DNA of 64,000 nt from Candidatus Pelagibacter sp. (GTDB lineage Bacteria; Pseudomonadota; Alphaproteobacteria; Pelagibacterales; Pelagibacteraceae): NCBI GenBank assembly GCA_028097645.1, contig JAOHEU010000001.1:1-64000 (forward strand). The letters are read 5' to 3'. Positions 33,334 through 42,496 of this stretch are shown piece after piece (the stretch's first letter is position 1; each line of letters starts with the position of its first letter). A program made the position numbers and the translations under genes. Under the pieces are notes generated by a model, which had not been told where the DNA came from, made no database searches, and was given only the letters and a program-made list of their open reading frames with translations.

Positions 33334-33989
33334 AAAATTTTTTTTTTACTAAGCTTCTTAATTATCTTATATGCACCTTTAAATTTTTGATGTTTATGTA
33401 ATTTTCCAGGAAATGCGACGCATCTAATTTTTGCTTCCAAAGCTGATTTCATACTTTCCTCTGTATCTTCTATTGCTAAGCATTCTTTGGATCTTATATT
33501 GAGCTTTTTAAGAGCAATCTTATATATATCAGGATAAGGTTTTTTTCTTAATACAAGTTTATCATTACCAATAAAATTAAAATCTTTTTTACTAATAGTA
33601 TTTTTCAAAGTAAAAAAAATTGAATTTATATTATTTGTTGTAGTAGATGTTGCAAAACCTAATTTAATATTATTTTTTTTACAAAAATTTATAATATTTA
33701 AAACCCCATCTCTTGGCTTTATTTCATTTTTTTTTAAGTAATCATTAAAAAATTTAGTTTTTAAGTCTCTAAGTTTTTTGGTGTTAATCTTGACATTTTT
33801 TTTATTTGCATAACTAGATAATCTATTTTCACCACCTGACTTTTCTAATAATTTTTTATATTCTGTTGAACTCCAGTACCAATCTAATCCGAATTCTTTA
33901 AATGCTTTATTGAATGATTTTCTTTGAATATTTGAAGTTTCTACTATTGTGCCAATAGCTCCAAATATTACTGCTTTATACTTTATCAA
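33327..33989 (-). CDS. HAD-superfamily protein without the nucleophilic aspartate
   Basis: The start is taken as TTG 33989, which overlaps the permease stop by 4 bp (TTGA), giving 220 residues. The fold is a CbbY/phosphoglycolate-phosphatase-like HAD: FATSTTTNN (motif II), RKKPYPDIYKIALKKL (motif III Lys) and CLAIEDTEESMKSAL (motif IV). Motif I reads VIFGAIGTIVET where active enzymes have FDxDGT, so both aspartates are replaced by Gly10 and Ile12. Phosphatase activity is therefore unlikely. It is the last gene of the ABC operon. Confidence 0.75.
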   Translation of the reverse strand: MIKYKAVIFGAIGTIVETSNIQRKSFNKAFKEFGLDWYWSSTEYKKLLEKSGGENRLSSYANKKNVKINTKKLRDLKTKFFNDYLKKNEIKPRDGVLNIINFCKKNNIKLGFATSTTTNNINSIFFTLKNTISKKDFNFIGNDKLVLRKKPYPDIYKIALKKLNIRSKECLAIEDTEESMKSALEAKIRCVAFPGKLHKHQKFKGAYKIIKKLSKKKIFY

Positions 33990-34867
33990 CCTTTCACAGC
34001 TCCAGCAGTCAGACCACTTATTACTTGTTTTTGAAAAAACATTACTAATAAGAATAAAGGTGCAGTAGCAGAAACTACTGCAGATACTGCCCACATCAAA
34101 TTACCCTCGTGTTGATTGGTTCCAAGATAACTCTGAATTTTAGGAACCATTGTATGATTTTCTTGATTAAGTAATAAAGCTGTTACAGTAAAATCATTGT
34201 ACGCTAGCATTAAACTAAATAATCCAGCTGTTATAACTCCTGGCCACATCACAGGCATAATTATATGTCTGAATGTTTGAAAGTATGTGCATCCATCTAT
34301 TAGTGCACTTTCGTCAAGTTCTTTTGGAACAGTTTTAAAAAAAGAGTAAAGAAGCCAAAGTGTAAATGGTTGATTAATTGCTATTAAGACTACAATTGTT
34401 GTGGGTAGAATTCCCCAAATTTGTAATTGAAAAAAAGGAAATAAGTATCCAGAAACTAAAGTTATATGGGGCATAGCTCTAAATACTAATGCAATAATTA
34501 AAATCCAAAATGCATAATTTTTTGTAGATCTTGATAAAGCGTAAGCTCCTAAGGTTCCAAGAAACAAAGAAACAGAAACTACACTTACAGTTACTATTAT
34601 CGTGTTTCTTGATGCTTTCCAAAACTCACCTTCAAACCATGCACCACTATAAGCTTCAGTTGTAAAACTTTTACCAGTTTCCAACAATGTGTTGAAGGCT
34701 GTTATTGCATACCACCAATCAGCTCTTGAAAAAAAGTCTGCTCTTACTTTAAAAGAACCCCAAAAAGTCCAAATAAATGGAAAACATGCAAGCAATAACC
34801 AAACAACTATAAACATGGTATTGAAGGTTTTTAAACTATTTGATTTTTTATCTAATCCGTAATCCAT
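33986..34867 (-). CDS. ABC sugar-type permease (MalG-like)
   Basis: This 293-residue inner-membrane protein has six helices and the EAA loop DESALIDGCTYFQTFRHIIMPVMWPG. It is the second permease of a carbohydrate-type (CUT1-like) importer. It ends with a 4-bp overlap to the HAD gene and follows the MalF-like gene by 2 bp. The ATPase that matches is encoded at 41.4-42.5 kb on the other strand. Confidence 0.9.
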   Translation of the reverse strand: MDYGLDKKSNSLKTFNTMFIVVWLLLACFPFIWTFWGSFKVRADFFSRADWWYAITAFNTLLETGKSFTTEAYSGAWFEGEFWKASRNTIIVTVSVVSVSLFLGTLGAYALSRSTKNYAFWILIIALVFRAMPHITLVSGYLFPFFQLQIWGILPTTIVVLIAINQPFTLWLLYSFFKTVPKELDESALIDGCTYFQTFRHIIMPVMWPGVITAGLFSLMLAYNDFTVTALLLNQENHTMVPKIQSYLGTNQHEGNLMWAVSAVVSATAPLFLLVMFFQKQVISGLTAGAVKG

Positions 34868-34869
34868 TA

Positions 34870-35898
34870 TTATCTATTTGTTCTAAATTCTCTCCAAGTT
34901 CTTATTAAAACTGGTGTTAGTATTATTGCTATTCCAATTATTGTCATTATTGAAGTTGCGGCTGCTGAGCCAAATAAAATAACCTCTTCATTAACCAAAT
35001 TATCATATATCAACCAAGACAATGATTGAGCACTACCTTGTGCGCTAAAACCAATGATAGGTTCAAATACTCTAAAGTTATCCATTAAAGAAATTAAAGC
35101 AACAAATGTTACAACAGGATAAATGTGAGGCAAAACAATATGCTTAACTCTCTGAAATCTTGAAGCACCATCAATAATAGATGCTTCTAACGGTTCCTGA
35201 GGCACTGTTTGTAAAGCTGCATAGAATACTACAAAGGCAAAAGGGGAGTGATGCCAAATACCATAAATAATAATTGTGATCCAAGTCAGCGTTTTAGAAG
35301 ATTTAACTGATAGATAAGGATCATTCATCAATAATTGTAAGTTTGCTCCAATAATTCCTTCAGCATCTACCATCCAAAATAAAACTAAAGAACCAACTAA
35401 TGGAGTTACGATCATTGGTAAAATTGTACCAAAGATTAAAGCACCTCTTATTTTCCTGGAAATTGAATTTAAACTAAGGGCTATAACAAATCCTAATAAT
35501 AGAACACACGGTGTAACAATAATACAATAAGTTAAAGTAAAAATTAATGCTTTATAAAAAGGTAGATTACCTACTTTAGTTAAAAATTCTCCAGTTGAAT
35601 TGCTCTCATTCCAAAAATTAGATAGTTGATCAGTTGCTAAATGATTTCTGTCTACATAAGTTCCAAAACCGTTAAATTTTCCAAGTGGCTTTTCTTCCCT
35701 AATTTTAGAAGATGCTTCTTGATCAATTTGTACCGAAACTTTGCAGCCAAATGGATCACATTTTTTAACTTCTTTTAAAATCTGATCGTGTTGAGCATAA
35801 AAAGACTGAACACCTGTTGATATAATAGGCAAGCCAATGAATAAAATCATTGCTAAACCAGTTGGTAAAAAAAACCAAAAAAAACTTTTATTAGGCAT
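34870..35898 (-). CDS. ABC sugar-type permease (MalF-like)
   Basis: This 342-residue membrane protein has an extended periplasmic segment between helix 1 and helix 2 (about residues 30-115, containing ILKEVKKCDPFGCKV with two cysteines) and the EAA loop EASIIDGASRFQRVKHIVLPHIYP. The periplasmic insert recalls the larger P2 loop of MalF. It pairs with the MalG-like protein. A strong hairpin lies between it and the binding-protein gene. Confidence 0.9.
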   Translation of the reverse strand: MPNKSFFWFFLPTGLAMILFIGLPIISTGVQSFYAQHDQILKEVKKCDPFGCKVSVQIDQEASSKIREEKPLGKFNGFGTYVDRNHLATDQLSNFWNESNSTGEFLTKVGNLPFYKALIFTLTYCIIVTPCVLLLGFVIALSLNSISRKIRGALIFGTILPMIVTPLVGSLVLFWMVDAEGIIGANLQLLMNDPYLSVKSSKTLTWITIIIYGIWHHSPFAFVVFYAALQTVPQEPLEASIIDGASRFQRVKHIVLPHIYPVVTFVALISLMDNFRVFEPIIGFSAQGSAQSLSWLIYDNLVNEEVILFGSAAATSIMTIIGIAIILTPVLIRTWREFRTNR

Positions 35899-35907
35899 GA
35901 ATTTTAG

Positions 35908-35934
35908 TTAAGTGGGGAATAAATCCCCACTTAA
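35908..35934 (-). promoter_or_regulatory. 11-bp hairpin between sugar-type binding protein and permease genes
   Basis: TTAAGTGGGGA (35908-35918) and TCCCCACTTAA (35924-35934) are perfect complements with a 5-nt loop, 13 bp after the binding-protein stop on the minus strand. There is no clear U-tract, so an mRNA stabiliser or processing site is more likely than a terminator. Confidence 0.65.
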
Positions 35935-35947
35935 AGATACTTAGATA

Positions 35948-37168
35948 TTATAGGAAACCTTGTTCTTTTGCTTTAGTATTATAAGCAGCTTCAACATCTT
36001 TTAATGCTTGTTCAGCTGTCTCATTTCCTTGCAAAAATTCAACGATTTCATTACCCAAGGCACCGTGCATTAGTCCCATTTGAGGTAACATTGGATAAGG
36101 TTTTGCACCCATTTTAACTGCTTCAATTACACCAACAGATTTTGGTCCTGGAACAAATCCTTCAACTAACCAAACAGCTTGGTCTGAAGCTTTTGCTACC
36201 ATTTCTTTTGAAGAAGCAGCATGAGCCATTGCTCTAAAAGAAGCTTCTGCATCTGCATCTGGTCTATTTTTAGCAAGTGTAAATCCATCCCACCAAAGGG
36301 TTGCAGCAGGAATGTTTCCACCACCAACAGTTGCTGGTGCAACTAGTTTTGTAGCTGCAGTAATTTTAGCATCACCTTCATCATCTAAAAGAGTTCCAGA
36401 TCTTGAAGCCCATAAAGTCATAATTGCAACATTTCCAGCTTCCCATTCAACTTTAATTGCTTCACTATCATGTGTTAAATAATCAGGATTACTTAAATCA
36501 GCTAATTTTTTTAACATATTAAGAGTTGCTACACCTTTAGCATTATTGATACTTGGTTTTGCTGACCCTGCTTCAAAAAATTCGCCACCATGACCAATGT
36601 ACATGTTTACAAATTCTTCAGCTAAGTTCCAGCCAGCTTTATAAGCTGCAGCGTAAGGATATTTCATTTTTCCTGCTGCTCTTATTTTTTCAGATGCTGC
36701 AACAACTTCTTCATAAGTTTTAGGAATTGCAATACCATTAGCTTTTAAAACATCTGTTCTTACATATAAATGTTGAGTATTAGCCATAAATGCTACAGCC
36801 ATAACTTTTCCATCTATTGTAATTAATTGAGAATCTTGAATGCCTTTTCCATATTTTTTAACTAGATCATTCATAGGTCTAATCAAATCACCATTCATTA
36901 ATGGAACAATTGAACTGTTCGCTGCTACTCTAACAGAAAATTCTGAAGGGTTAGCTGTTAATGCTGGTACAGCAATTTTATTATGCTCTGCTGAATGTGT
37001 TACTTTAAAGTCTGCACTTCCTTTACATTCTTTAGCAGTATCAACAAGAGTTCTTAATGCTGGAAAATCATTAGCTAAAATATTGATTGATCCAGATTTA
37101 ATATTACAGTCTGCATTAGCGTATGTACCAAATACTAAAAATGATAATGCGATTAATATTTTTTTCAT
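35948..37168 (-). CDS. ABC transporter solute-binding protein, carbohydrate type (UgpB/MalE-like)
   Basis: The start is set at ATG 37168, after AAGGTAATAACT, giving 406 residues; an upstream in-frame start would disrupt the signal peptide. The signal peptide is MKKILIALSFLVFGTYANA. The mature protein is a type-1 sugar/polyol receptor: NGDLIRPMNDLVKKYGKG, GWNLAEEFVNMYIGHGGEF and TLWWDGFTLAKNRPDADAE. The substrate is unknown; glycerol-phosphate, polyols and oligosaccharides are known in the family. It heads the ABC operon in the catabolic cluster. Confidence 0.87.
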   Translation of the reverse strand: MKKILIALSFLVFGTYANADCNIKSGSINILANDFPALRTLVDTAKECKGSADFKVTHSAEHNKIAVPALTANPSEFSVRVAANSSIVPLMNGDLIRPMNDLVKKYGKGIQDSQLITIDGKVMAVAFMANTQHLYVRTDVLKANGIAIPKTYEEVVAASEKIRAAGKMKYPYAAAYKAGWNLAEEFVNMYIGHGGEFFEAGSAKPSINNAKGVATLNMLKKLADLSNPDYLTHDSEAIKVEWEAGNVAIMTLWASRSGTLLDDEGDAKITAATKLVAPATVGGGNIPAATLWWDGFTLAKNRPDADAEASFRAMAHAASSKEMVAKASDQAVWLVEGFVPGPKSVGVIEAVKMGAKPYPMLPQMGLMHGALGNEIVEFLQGNETAEQALKDVEAAYNTKAKEQGFL

Positions 37169-37271
37169 AGTTATTACCTTTCTTTTAATTAAGAGACTAA
37201 ACTCTATCAAATACTCAAAAGTATTTACCAGGACATTTTGTCGTTTTTTTAAATATTTTTAAAGAAAAAAA

Positions 37272-38399
37272 TTAAATAGCTTTTGATGCTAATTCAGTAC
37301 CAATTACAAGTGACTCTAATTTTTTATAAACTATATTTTCGTCAACATTTCCAAATCCAGCAAAAGTACTAAATCCACAATCAGTACCTGCCATTAATTG
37401 ATCTTTGTTAACTACTTTTGAAAACTGAATAAGTCTATTTTTTACAACCTCTGGGTGTTCTATAAAATTAGTAGTAGAGTCAATCACACCTGGAGCTATA
37501 AGCTTATCTTGAGGTAGTTTAATGCCCTCAAATGCTTGCCATTCATGAGAATGTCTTGGGTTTGATGACTCTAGCAAATATGTTCCAACATTTGCTTTTA
37601 AAATTAAAGGTAAAATTTTATCTAAAGAAATATCATGTGAATGAGGTCCTTCATAATTGCCCCAGCAGATATGCATTCTAATTTTAGATTGTGGAATATT
37701 TTCTAAAGACTGATTAAGAAATTCAATTTGCTTTTCTGCTCTTTTTAAAAATTCATCTTCTGACAAATCTTTAAATGTCATGTGTCTTGCTAAAGCAAGA
37801 TCAGGACAATCTAGTTGCAAATATATTTCATTAGAAACAATTTCCTCATACTCCTGTTTCATAAGCTTTGATAAAGAATCTAAATATTCGTCATCATTTT
37901 TATAAAATTTATTTGGTAAGAAAGCAGAAATTACCCCAGGAGAAGCTGCATTCATAAATGCTTGATTGTGATTATTTTCTTTAAGTGCTTCTTTAAAGTT
38001 ATTTATATCTTTTGTTAAAGATAAAGTGTCTTTAATCTTTAATTCATGTGTACAGCAAGGTCTTGTATAAGTTGGTGTTCCACCTGCTCTTGCAATTCGT
38101 TCTTTAAATGTTGGAAAATCATCAAGATCTCTAGGAGCTTTTCTTTCACTTTCTCCCGAAAAACCATCTATTCTATCTTTTACATAAGTTGCATAACTAA
38201 TCTTAGACATTTCCCCATCACTTATAAAATCAACACCTATATCAATTTGTTTTTTTACAATTTTTTTTACATCTTTTTTAACTACTGCATCAAAATTATC
38301 TAAATCTATTTTCTCTTTTTTATCTTTTTTAAAAAGAAGATCAGAGAGTTCATTTGATCTTGGTAAGCTTCCAACATGTGTTGTTTTAATTTTAGTCAT
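37272..38399 (-). CDS. Cobalamin-independent methionine synthase (MetE C-domain)-like protein
   Basis: This 375-residue TIM-barrel protein has the four zinc ligands of MetE: His243 and Cys245 (RMHICWGNYEG), Glu277 (YLLESSN) and Cys341 (GTDCGF). The opening TTHVGSLPRSNEL is typical of the YxjG/MetE-II subgroup. It lacks the N-terminal half of MetE, so methyl donor and acceptor may differ from methyltetrahydrofolate and homocysteine. In this cluster it could demethylate or cleave a thioether-type substrate. It starts directly at the end of the SnoaL-like gene. Confidence 0.82.
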   Translation of the reverse strand: MTKIKTTHVGSLPRSNELSDLLFKKDKKEKIDLDNFDAVVKKDVKKIVKKQIDIGVDFISDGEMSKISYATYVKDRIDGFSGESERKAPRDLDDFPTFKERIARAGGTPTYTRPCCTHELKIKDTLSLTKDINNFKEALKENNHNQAFMNAASPGVISAFLPNKFYKNDDEYLDSLSKLMKQEYEEIVSNEIYLQLDCPDLALARHMTFKDLSEDEFLKRAEKQIEFLNQSLENIPQSKIRMHICWGNYEGPHSHDISLDKILPLILKANVGTYLLESSNPRHSHEWQAFEGIKLPQDKLIAPGVIDSTTNFIEHPEVVKNRLIQFSKVVNKDQLMAGTDCGFSTFAGFGNVDENIVYKKLESLVIGTELASKAI

Positions 38400-39368
38400 T
38401 TAATTATTATTCATTAGAATTTGTTTCCAGATTGCAACTTCATCAAACAATACCCATTCTCTTATCACTCCATCTTGATTTAACTCTACATGATTTATTC
38501 CCATAATAAATAATTTAGAATTTGTTTTTTTACCATAGTCTTCACTATCATTTGAGTGCACACCTTCTAAAAACCATCTAATTGATGCCCTCGGGTTTTT
38601 GTTAGACTCATCTAAATATCCAACATGTTCAATAGTGAATTTAATATCAGTAAAAATATTTTTTAAAGAGTTCCAAAATTTAGAAATATCTTCTCTTCCA
38701 TGACCCAATTTGTTTCCTGGCCAGTAAATATTTGAAGCTCTATTATAATCTTTAAAATCATATCCTCCTTCAAAAACTTTACTTAATATTTTTGAATAAT
38801 TTTCGCCTGGAGAACTTTTTTCTACATTAATAGGGTAATAATCTGACGGCTTGATATCATTTTTATCAAAAAGTTTTTTAGCTTTTTCTAATCCACCTTC
38901 TTTATCAATCATAATTTGAGCAAATTCTTTTGGTGTATAACCAATTTGTCTTACCATTGCTCCTTGATCTCTTACAATCCATTCATCGTACACTTGATTA
39001 TCTTTGCAAGCGCAATCTGCTATTACCCTATAATAGATATCTTTGCCTGTAGGTTTACCGTAAAATCCATCTCCTAAATGTGTTCCTTTGCTTAAAATTC
39101 TATGTGAAGAATGATAACCTTTATCATCATTACCGTTCCAAATAACATCTTCACCTAATAACTGTCTGTTTGGAAACTCTTTTAGGGTATTATAAGTTGC
39201 CTCTATAACAGGTTTGTTACCATAAGTTATTCCAAAAGGAGACCTAACTGGGATATTGTCAGTATAAAATTCACCAATTGAATCTACATCTTTTCCCTCC
39301 CAAATCTGTTTAGTAATTTTTAGAATATAGTCTGGAAAATTTTTATATTTTTTATCAAAGCCCTTCAT
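38400..39368 (-). CDS. Double SnoaL/NTF2-like protein A
   Basis: This 322-residue soluble protein consists of two SnoaL-like domains in tandem: the first (about 15-155) contains IPVRSPFGITYGNKPVIE, the second (about 185-315) contains RASNIYWPGNKLGHGREDI, both with the aromatic-rich pocket pattern of polyketide-cyclase/dehydratase-type enzymes. It shares its start base with the stop of the bicupin gene. A second double SnoaL protein is encoded on the opposite strand just beyond. The reaction is unknown. Confidence 0.75.
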   Translation of the reverse strand: MKGFDKKYKNFPDYILKITKQIWEGKDVDSIGEFYTDNIPVRSPFGITYGNKPVIEATYNTLKEFPNRQLLGEDVIWNGNDDKGYHSSHRILSKGTHLGDGFYGKPTGKDIYYRVIADCACKDNQVYDEWIVRDQGAMVRQIGYTPKEFAQIMIDKEGGLEKAKKLFDKNDIKPSDYYPINVEKSSPGENYSKILSKVFEGGYDFKDYNRASNIYWPGNKLGHGREDISKFWNSLKNIFTDIKFTIEHVGYLDESNKNPRASIRWFLEGVHSNDSEDYGKKTNSKLFIMGINHVELNQDGVIREWVLFDEVAIWKQILMNNN

Positions 39369-40312
39369 TAAGTTTTACTAACACAGTTTAAAAAACATTC
39401 TTCATTATTATCAATAGAAATACTAACTTTAGTATTTAACGGAAGAGAAAATGTATCTTTTGAATTAATATTAAATTCATCTTTTTCAATTTTAACTTTC
39501 CAAGTTCCTTTTTGTGAAAATAAAATAGTTGGTTTATCAAAGATTAAATCTTCAATTAGACCTTTTTTAGCTTTTAAAATACTTAAATTAAAACCAGTAT
39601 TATGATTAATTAAATGATCATATTTATTGTCAGAAAAATTACTTCCAATAATCTGAATTAATTTAATTCCATTTTTTAAATCAATCTCATGATTAATCTG
39701 ATTTTTAAATCTACAAATAAACTTTTCAATTTCATTTATTTCATAATTATCAAACTTTTGAAGCATTTCATTTGTAATTGGCTCTAATAGTTTTCTATTT
39801 GGAGGTATTTTACTTTCTTTTAGATCAACTAATGAGTTATCATCCAATAAAGCTAGCCCAGTTTCTTTTGCTTTAATCAAAACATTTGGAACCCATGTTA
39901 TTATTCCAGGATCATCATTACCCAACACAACAAAAATTAAACCTTCTTCATCACCAGCATTTTCAAAACCTCTAAACATATTTGTTGGCATTGAAATAAT
40001 ATCACCTTTACTTAAAATTATTTCATTTCTACCATCTGCACCCCAATAAAATCTCCAGTTACCAGAATAAATTAAAAAAACTTCAGCAGTTGTGTGACTG
40101 TGAAGTCCAGAGCCATTTTTTGGATTGGCACTAACAGCACCAAGGTTATAACCATGAGGTTTAGAAATCTTAACTGATTGTTGACTATCTTCTGCGACAC
40201 CTGGACCTACAATTGAATAATTTTTTCTTTCTTTGTGACCTTCAATTCTTCCCTCTACAAAAGGTAAGGTGCTAGGTGTAAGCTCATTAAATCTTGCAAT
40301 TCTTTCAGTCAT
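39368..40312 (-). CDS. Bicupin protein
   Basis: The start is taken at ATG 40312, giving 314 residues; the longer in-frame version would overlap the divergent gene's promoter. The first cupin holds a metal site His71-x-His73-x3-Glu77 (LHSHTTAEVF) and GDIISMPTNMFRGFEN; the second (about 215-310) lacks clear metal ligands. Such bicupins include dioxygenases, isomerases and lyases. It is the first gene of the minus-strand half of the cluster, 40 bp from the divergent SnoaL-like gene. Confidence 0.8.
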   Translation of the reverse strand: MTERIARFNELTPSTLPFVEGRIEGHKERKNYSIVGPGVAEDSQQSVKISKPHGYNLGAVSANPKNGSGLHSHTTAEVFLIYSGNWRFYWGADGRNEIILSKGDIISMPTNMFRGFENAGDEEGLIFVVLGNDDPGIITWVPNVLIKAKETGLALLDDNSLVDLKESKIPPNRKLLEPITNEMLQKFDNYEINEIEKFICRFKNQINHEIDLKNGIKLIQIIGSNFSDNKYDHLINHNTGFNLSILKAKKGLIEDLIFDKPTILFSQKGTWKVKIEKDEFNINSKDTFSLPLNTKVSISIDNNEECFLNCVSKT

Positions 40313-40352
40313 AATATTTATTGTCTTTTTATTAAATATAACTGTTTTATAT

Positions 40353-41438
40353 ATGAAAATTGAAAATTTTGACACAGGACTTAAAGGGCAAGAAGACGTA
40401 GAAAATATTATTATTACTCCTGAAGAAAATTATAAAAACAAACAAAAAGTAAAAAATTATTTAACAGATATAGTTCATTCTGGAAAATCTAAGCTAGATG
40501 ATAATTTGAATAAATATTTTGCTAAAGATATAAAGGTTAATTGTTTTCACCCTATTAATGAGTTTAGTGGTCTTGATAAATATAAAGATGATTATTGGTT
40601 ACCATTATTTGAGTCTTTCCCTGATTTAGAGAGAAGAACACAACTAATAATCGGTGGAACGTTTAGAGATAAAATACAAGTTGCTTCAATTTCTACGCTT
40701 TCTGGAGTTTTTAAAAAAGATTGGCTTGGTATTAGACCTAATAACAAGATGGTTAATTTAAGATGTTGTGAAATACACGAACTTAAAAATGACAAAATAG
40801 TTGAAAGTCATATTTTAATAGATGTTATCGACTTAATATTTCAAACAGGAGTTTTTCCTATTCATAAGTCAAGAGGTGCTGAAGGTAATTGGCTAAACCC
40901 AATTAATACTGATGGTGTAAATTTCTTTGAAAAAGATATCAACATTTCTAAATTAAATTTAGAACAAGCTTTGATCATGCAAAGAAGTCTAAATATTAAA
41001 CCTGAACTAGATACAAATTCAGATGAAGATTTAAAATTAAATCTAATTGATCATCCTCAAGCAGAATTTTGGCATGATAAAATGATTTGGTATGGACCAA
41101 GTGGAATAGGGACAGCAAGATCGTTAGAAGGTTTTGTGGATTATCATCAACTTCCTTTTAGAAAAACCTTCAAAGAAAGAAATTACTGGAAACTAGGTCA
41201 TTATTCTGAATTAGGAGATGGAAAGTTTTCTTTAACCGCAGGATGGCACAGCATTCAAGCAACATATGGTTCAAATGATTGGTTAGGATATCCTCCAAAC
41301 AATAAAAATGTTACAATGAGAGTAATGGATTTTTATCATCATGATGAAGGCAAAATAAGAGAGAATTGGGTTCCGATTGACATAGCTCATATTTTAAATC
41401 AAATTGGTGTTGATATTTTTGAACTAATAAAAGAATAA
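40353..41438 (+). CDS. Double SnoaL/NTF2-like protein B
   Basis: The start is placed at ATG 40353, giving 361 residues. Two SnoaL-like domains follow each other: one with FHPINEFSGLDKYKDDYWLP, one with FWHDKMIWYGPSGIGTARS and GWHSIQATYGSNDWLGYPP. It resembles protein A in architecture but is diverged. It is 2 bp upstream of the ABC ATPase gene, so transport and this enzyme are made together. A hydrolase, dehydratase or cyclase-type reaction on an unknown substrate is likely. Confidence 0.75.
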   Translation: MKIENFDTGLKGQEDVENIIITPEENYKNKQKVKNYLTDIVHSGKSKLDDNLNKYFAKDIKVNCFHPINEFSGLDKYKDDYWLPLFESFPDLERRTQLIIGGTFRDKIQVASISTLSGVFKKDWLGIRPNNKMVNLRCCEIHELKNDKIVESHILIDVIDLIFQTGVFPIHKSRGAEGNWLNPINTDGVNFFEKDINISKLNLEQALIMQRSLNIKPELDTNSDEDLKLNLIDHPQAEFWHDKMIWYGPSGIGTARSLEGFVDYHQLPFRKTFKERNYWKLGHYSELGDGKFSLTAGWHSIQATYGSNDWLGYPPNNKNVTMRVMDFYHHDEGKIRENWVPIDIAHILNQIGVDIFELIKE

Positions 41439-41440
41439 CA

Positions 41441-42496
41441 ATGTCTAATATAAAATTTACTAATATTCATAAATCTTTTGGATCAAATAAAATTATAAAT
41501 AATTTTAATCTTGAAGGGAAAGAAGATGAATTTTTAGTATTAGTTGGACCTTCAGGTTGTGGAAAATCTACTTTATTAAGAATGATTGCAGGATTAGAAC
41601 AAATTGATGAGGGTGAAATATTTATTAATGACCAATTAGTTAATGAGCTGCATCCATCAAAAAGACAAACTGCAATGGTTTTTCAATCTTATGCTTTGTA
41701 CCCACATATGAATGTTTATGAAAATATGTCTTTTGGTCTAAAAATTGAAAAAAGATCTAAAGAAGAAATTGAGCAAAAAGTTATGCAAGCTGCTAAAATT
41801 TTAAAAATTGAAGAATTATTAGAAAGAAAACCCAAACAGCTTTCAGGAGGCCAAAGACAAAGAGTTGCTATTGGAAGAGCTATTACAAGAAATCCAAAAA
41901 TTTTCTTATTTGACGAACCATTATCAAATCTTGATGCTGCATTAAGAGCTGAAATGAGGGTTGAGATCTCAAAACTTCACAATCAAATAAAAACAAATAT
42001 GATTTATGTAACACACGATCAAGTTGAAGCTATGACTTTAGCTGACAGGATAGTTATTTTAAATCATGGAAATATTGAACAAGTTGGAACACCAGATGAA
42101 ATATATAGCAATCCTTCAAACATTTTTGTTGCCCAATTTATTGGAACTCCAAAAATGAATATTTTAAAAATTACAAGTGATAATATTATTTCAAATAACG
42201 AAATTAAATTTTTAGGAAATTCAATTAAAATTGATGGAATAAATTTTTCTAAAAAAGACTATTATTTAGGTTTAAGACCTGAACATTTGGGTGTTTCAGA
42301 AAATAGTGAATACAAGTTTAACCCAAAAGTAGATTTAATTGAAAATTTAGGTAATGAAAAAATAGCCTATATCAAAATGGATCAATACGAAATCAGCGCA
42401 AAAATTCCAAGCCATCACACTATTGAAAATAGTATTGGCTTTAATTCAAAAGATATTTTTGTATTTGATGAAAATGGAAATAGAGTTAAATCTTAG
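41441..42496 (+). CDS. ABC transporter ATPase, carbohydrate type (UgpC/MalK-like)
   Basis: This 351-residue ATPase has Walker A GPSGCGKST at 36-44, LSGGQ at 134-138, FLFDEPLSNLDAALRAEM and the C-terminal OB-type regulatory domain with LGLRPEHLG. It is the only orphan sugar-type ATPase in the window, so it should energise the MalFG-like permeases encoded at 33.99-35.90 kb. Its stop overlaps the convergent HpsN-like gene by 4 bp. Confidence 0.92.
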   Translation: MSNIKFTNIHKSFGSNKIINNFNLEGKEDEFLVLVGPSGCGKSTLLRMIAGLEQIDEGEIFINDQLVNELHPSKRQTAMVFQSYALYPHMNVYENMSFGLKIEKRSKEEIEQKVMQAAKILKIEELLERKPKQLSGGQRQRVAIGRAITRNPKIFLFDEPLSNLDAALRAEMRVEISKLHNQIKTNMIYVTHDQVEAMTLADRIVILNHGNIEQVGTPDEIYSNPSNIFVAQFIGTPKMNILKITSDNIISNNEIKFLGNSIKIDGINFSKKDYYLGLRPEHLGVSENSEYKFNPKVDLIENLGNEKIAYIKMDQYEISAKIPSHHTIENSIGFNSKDIFVFDENGNRVKS

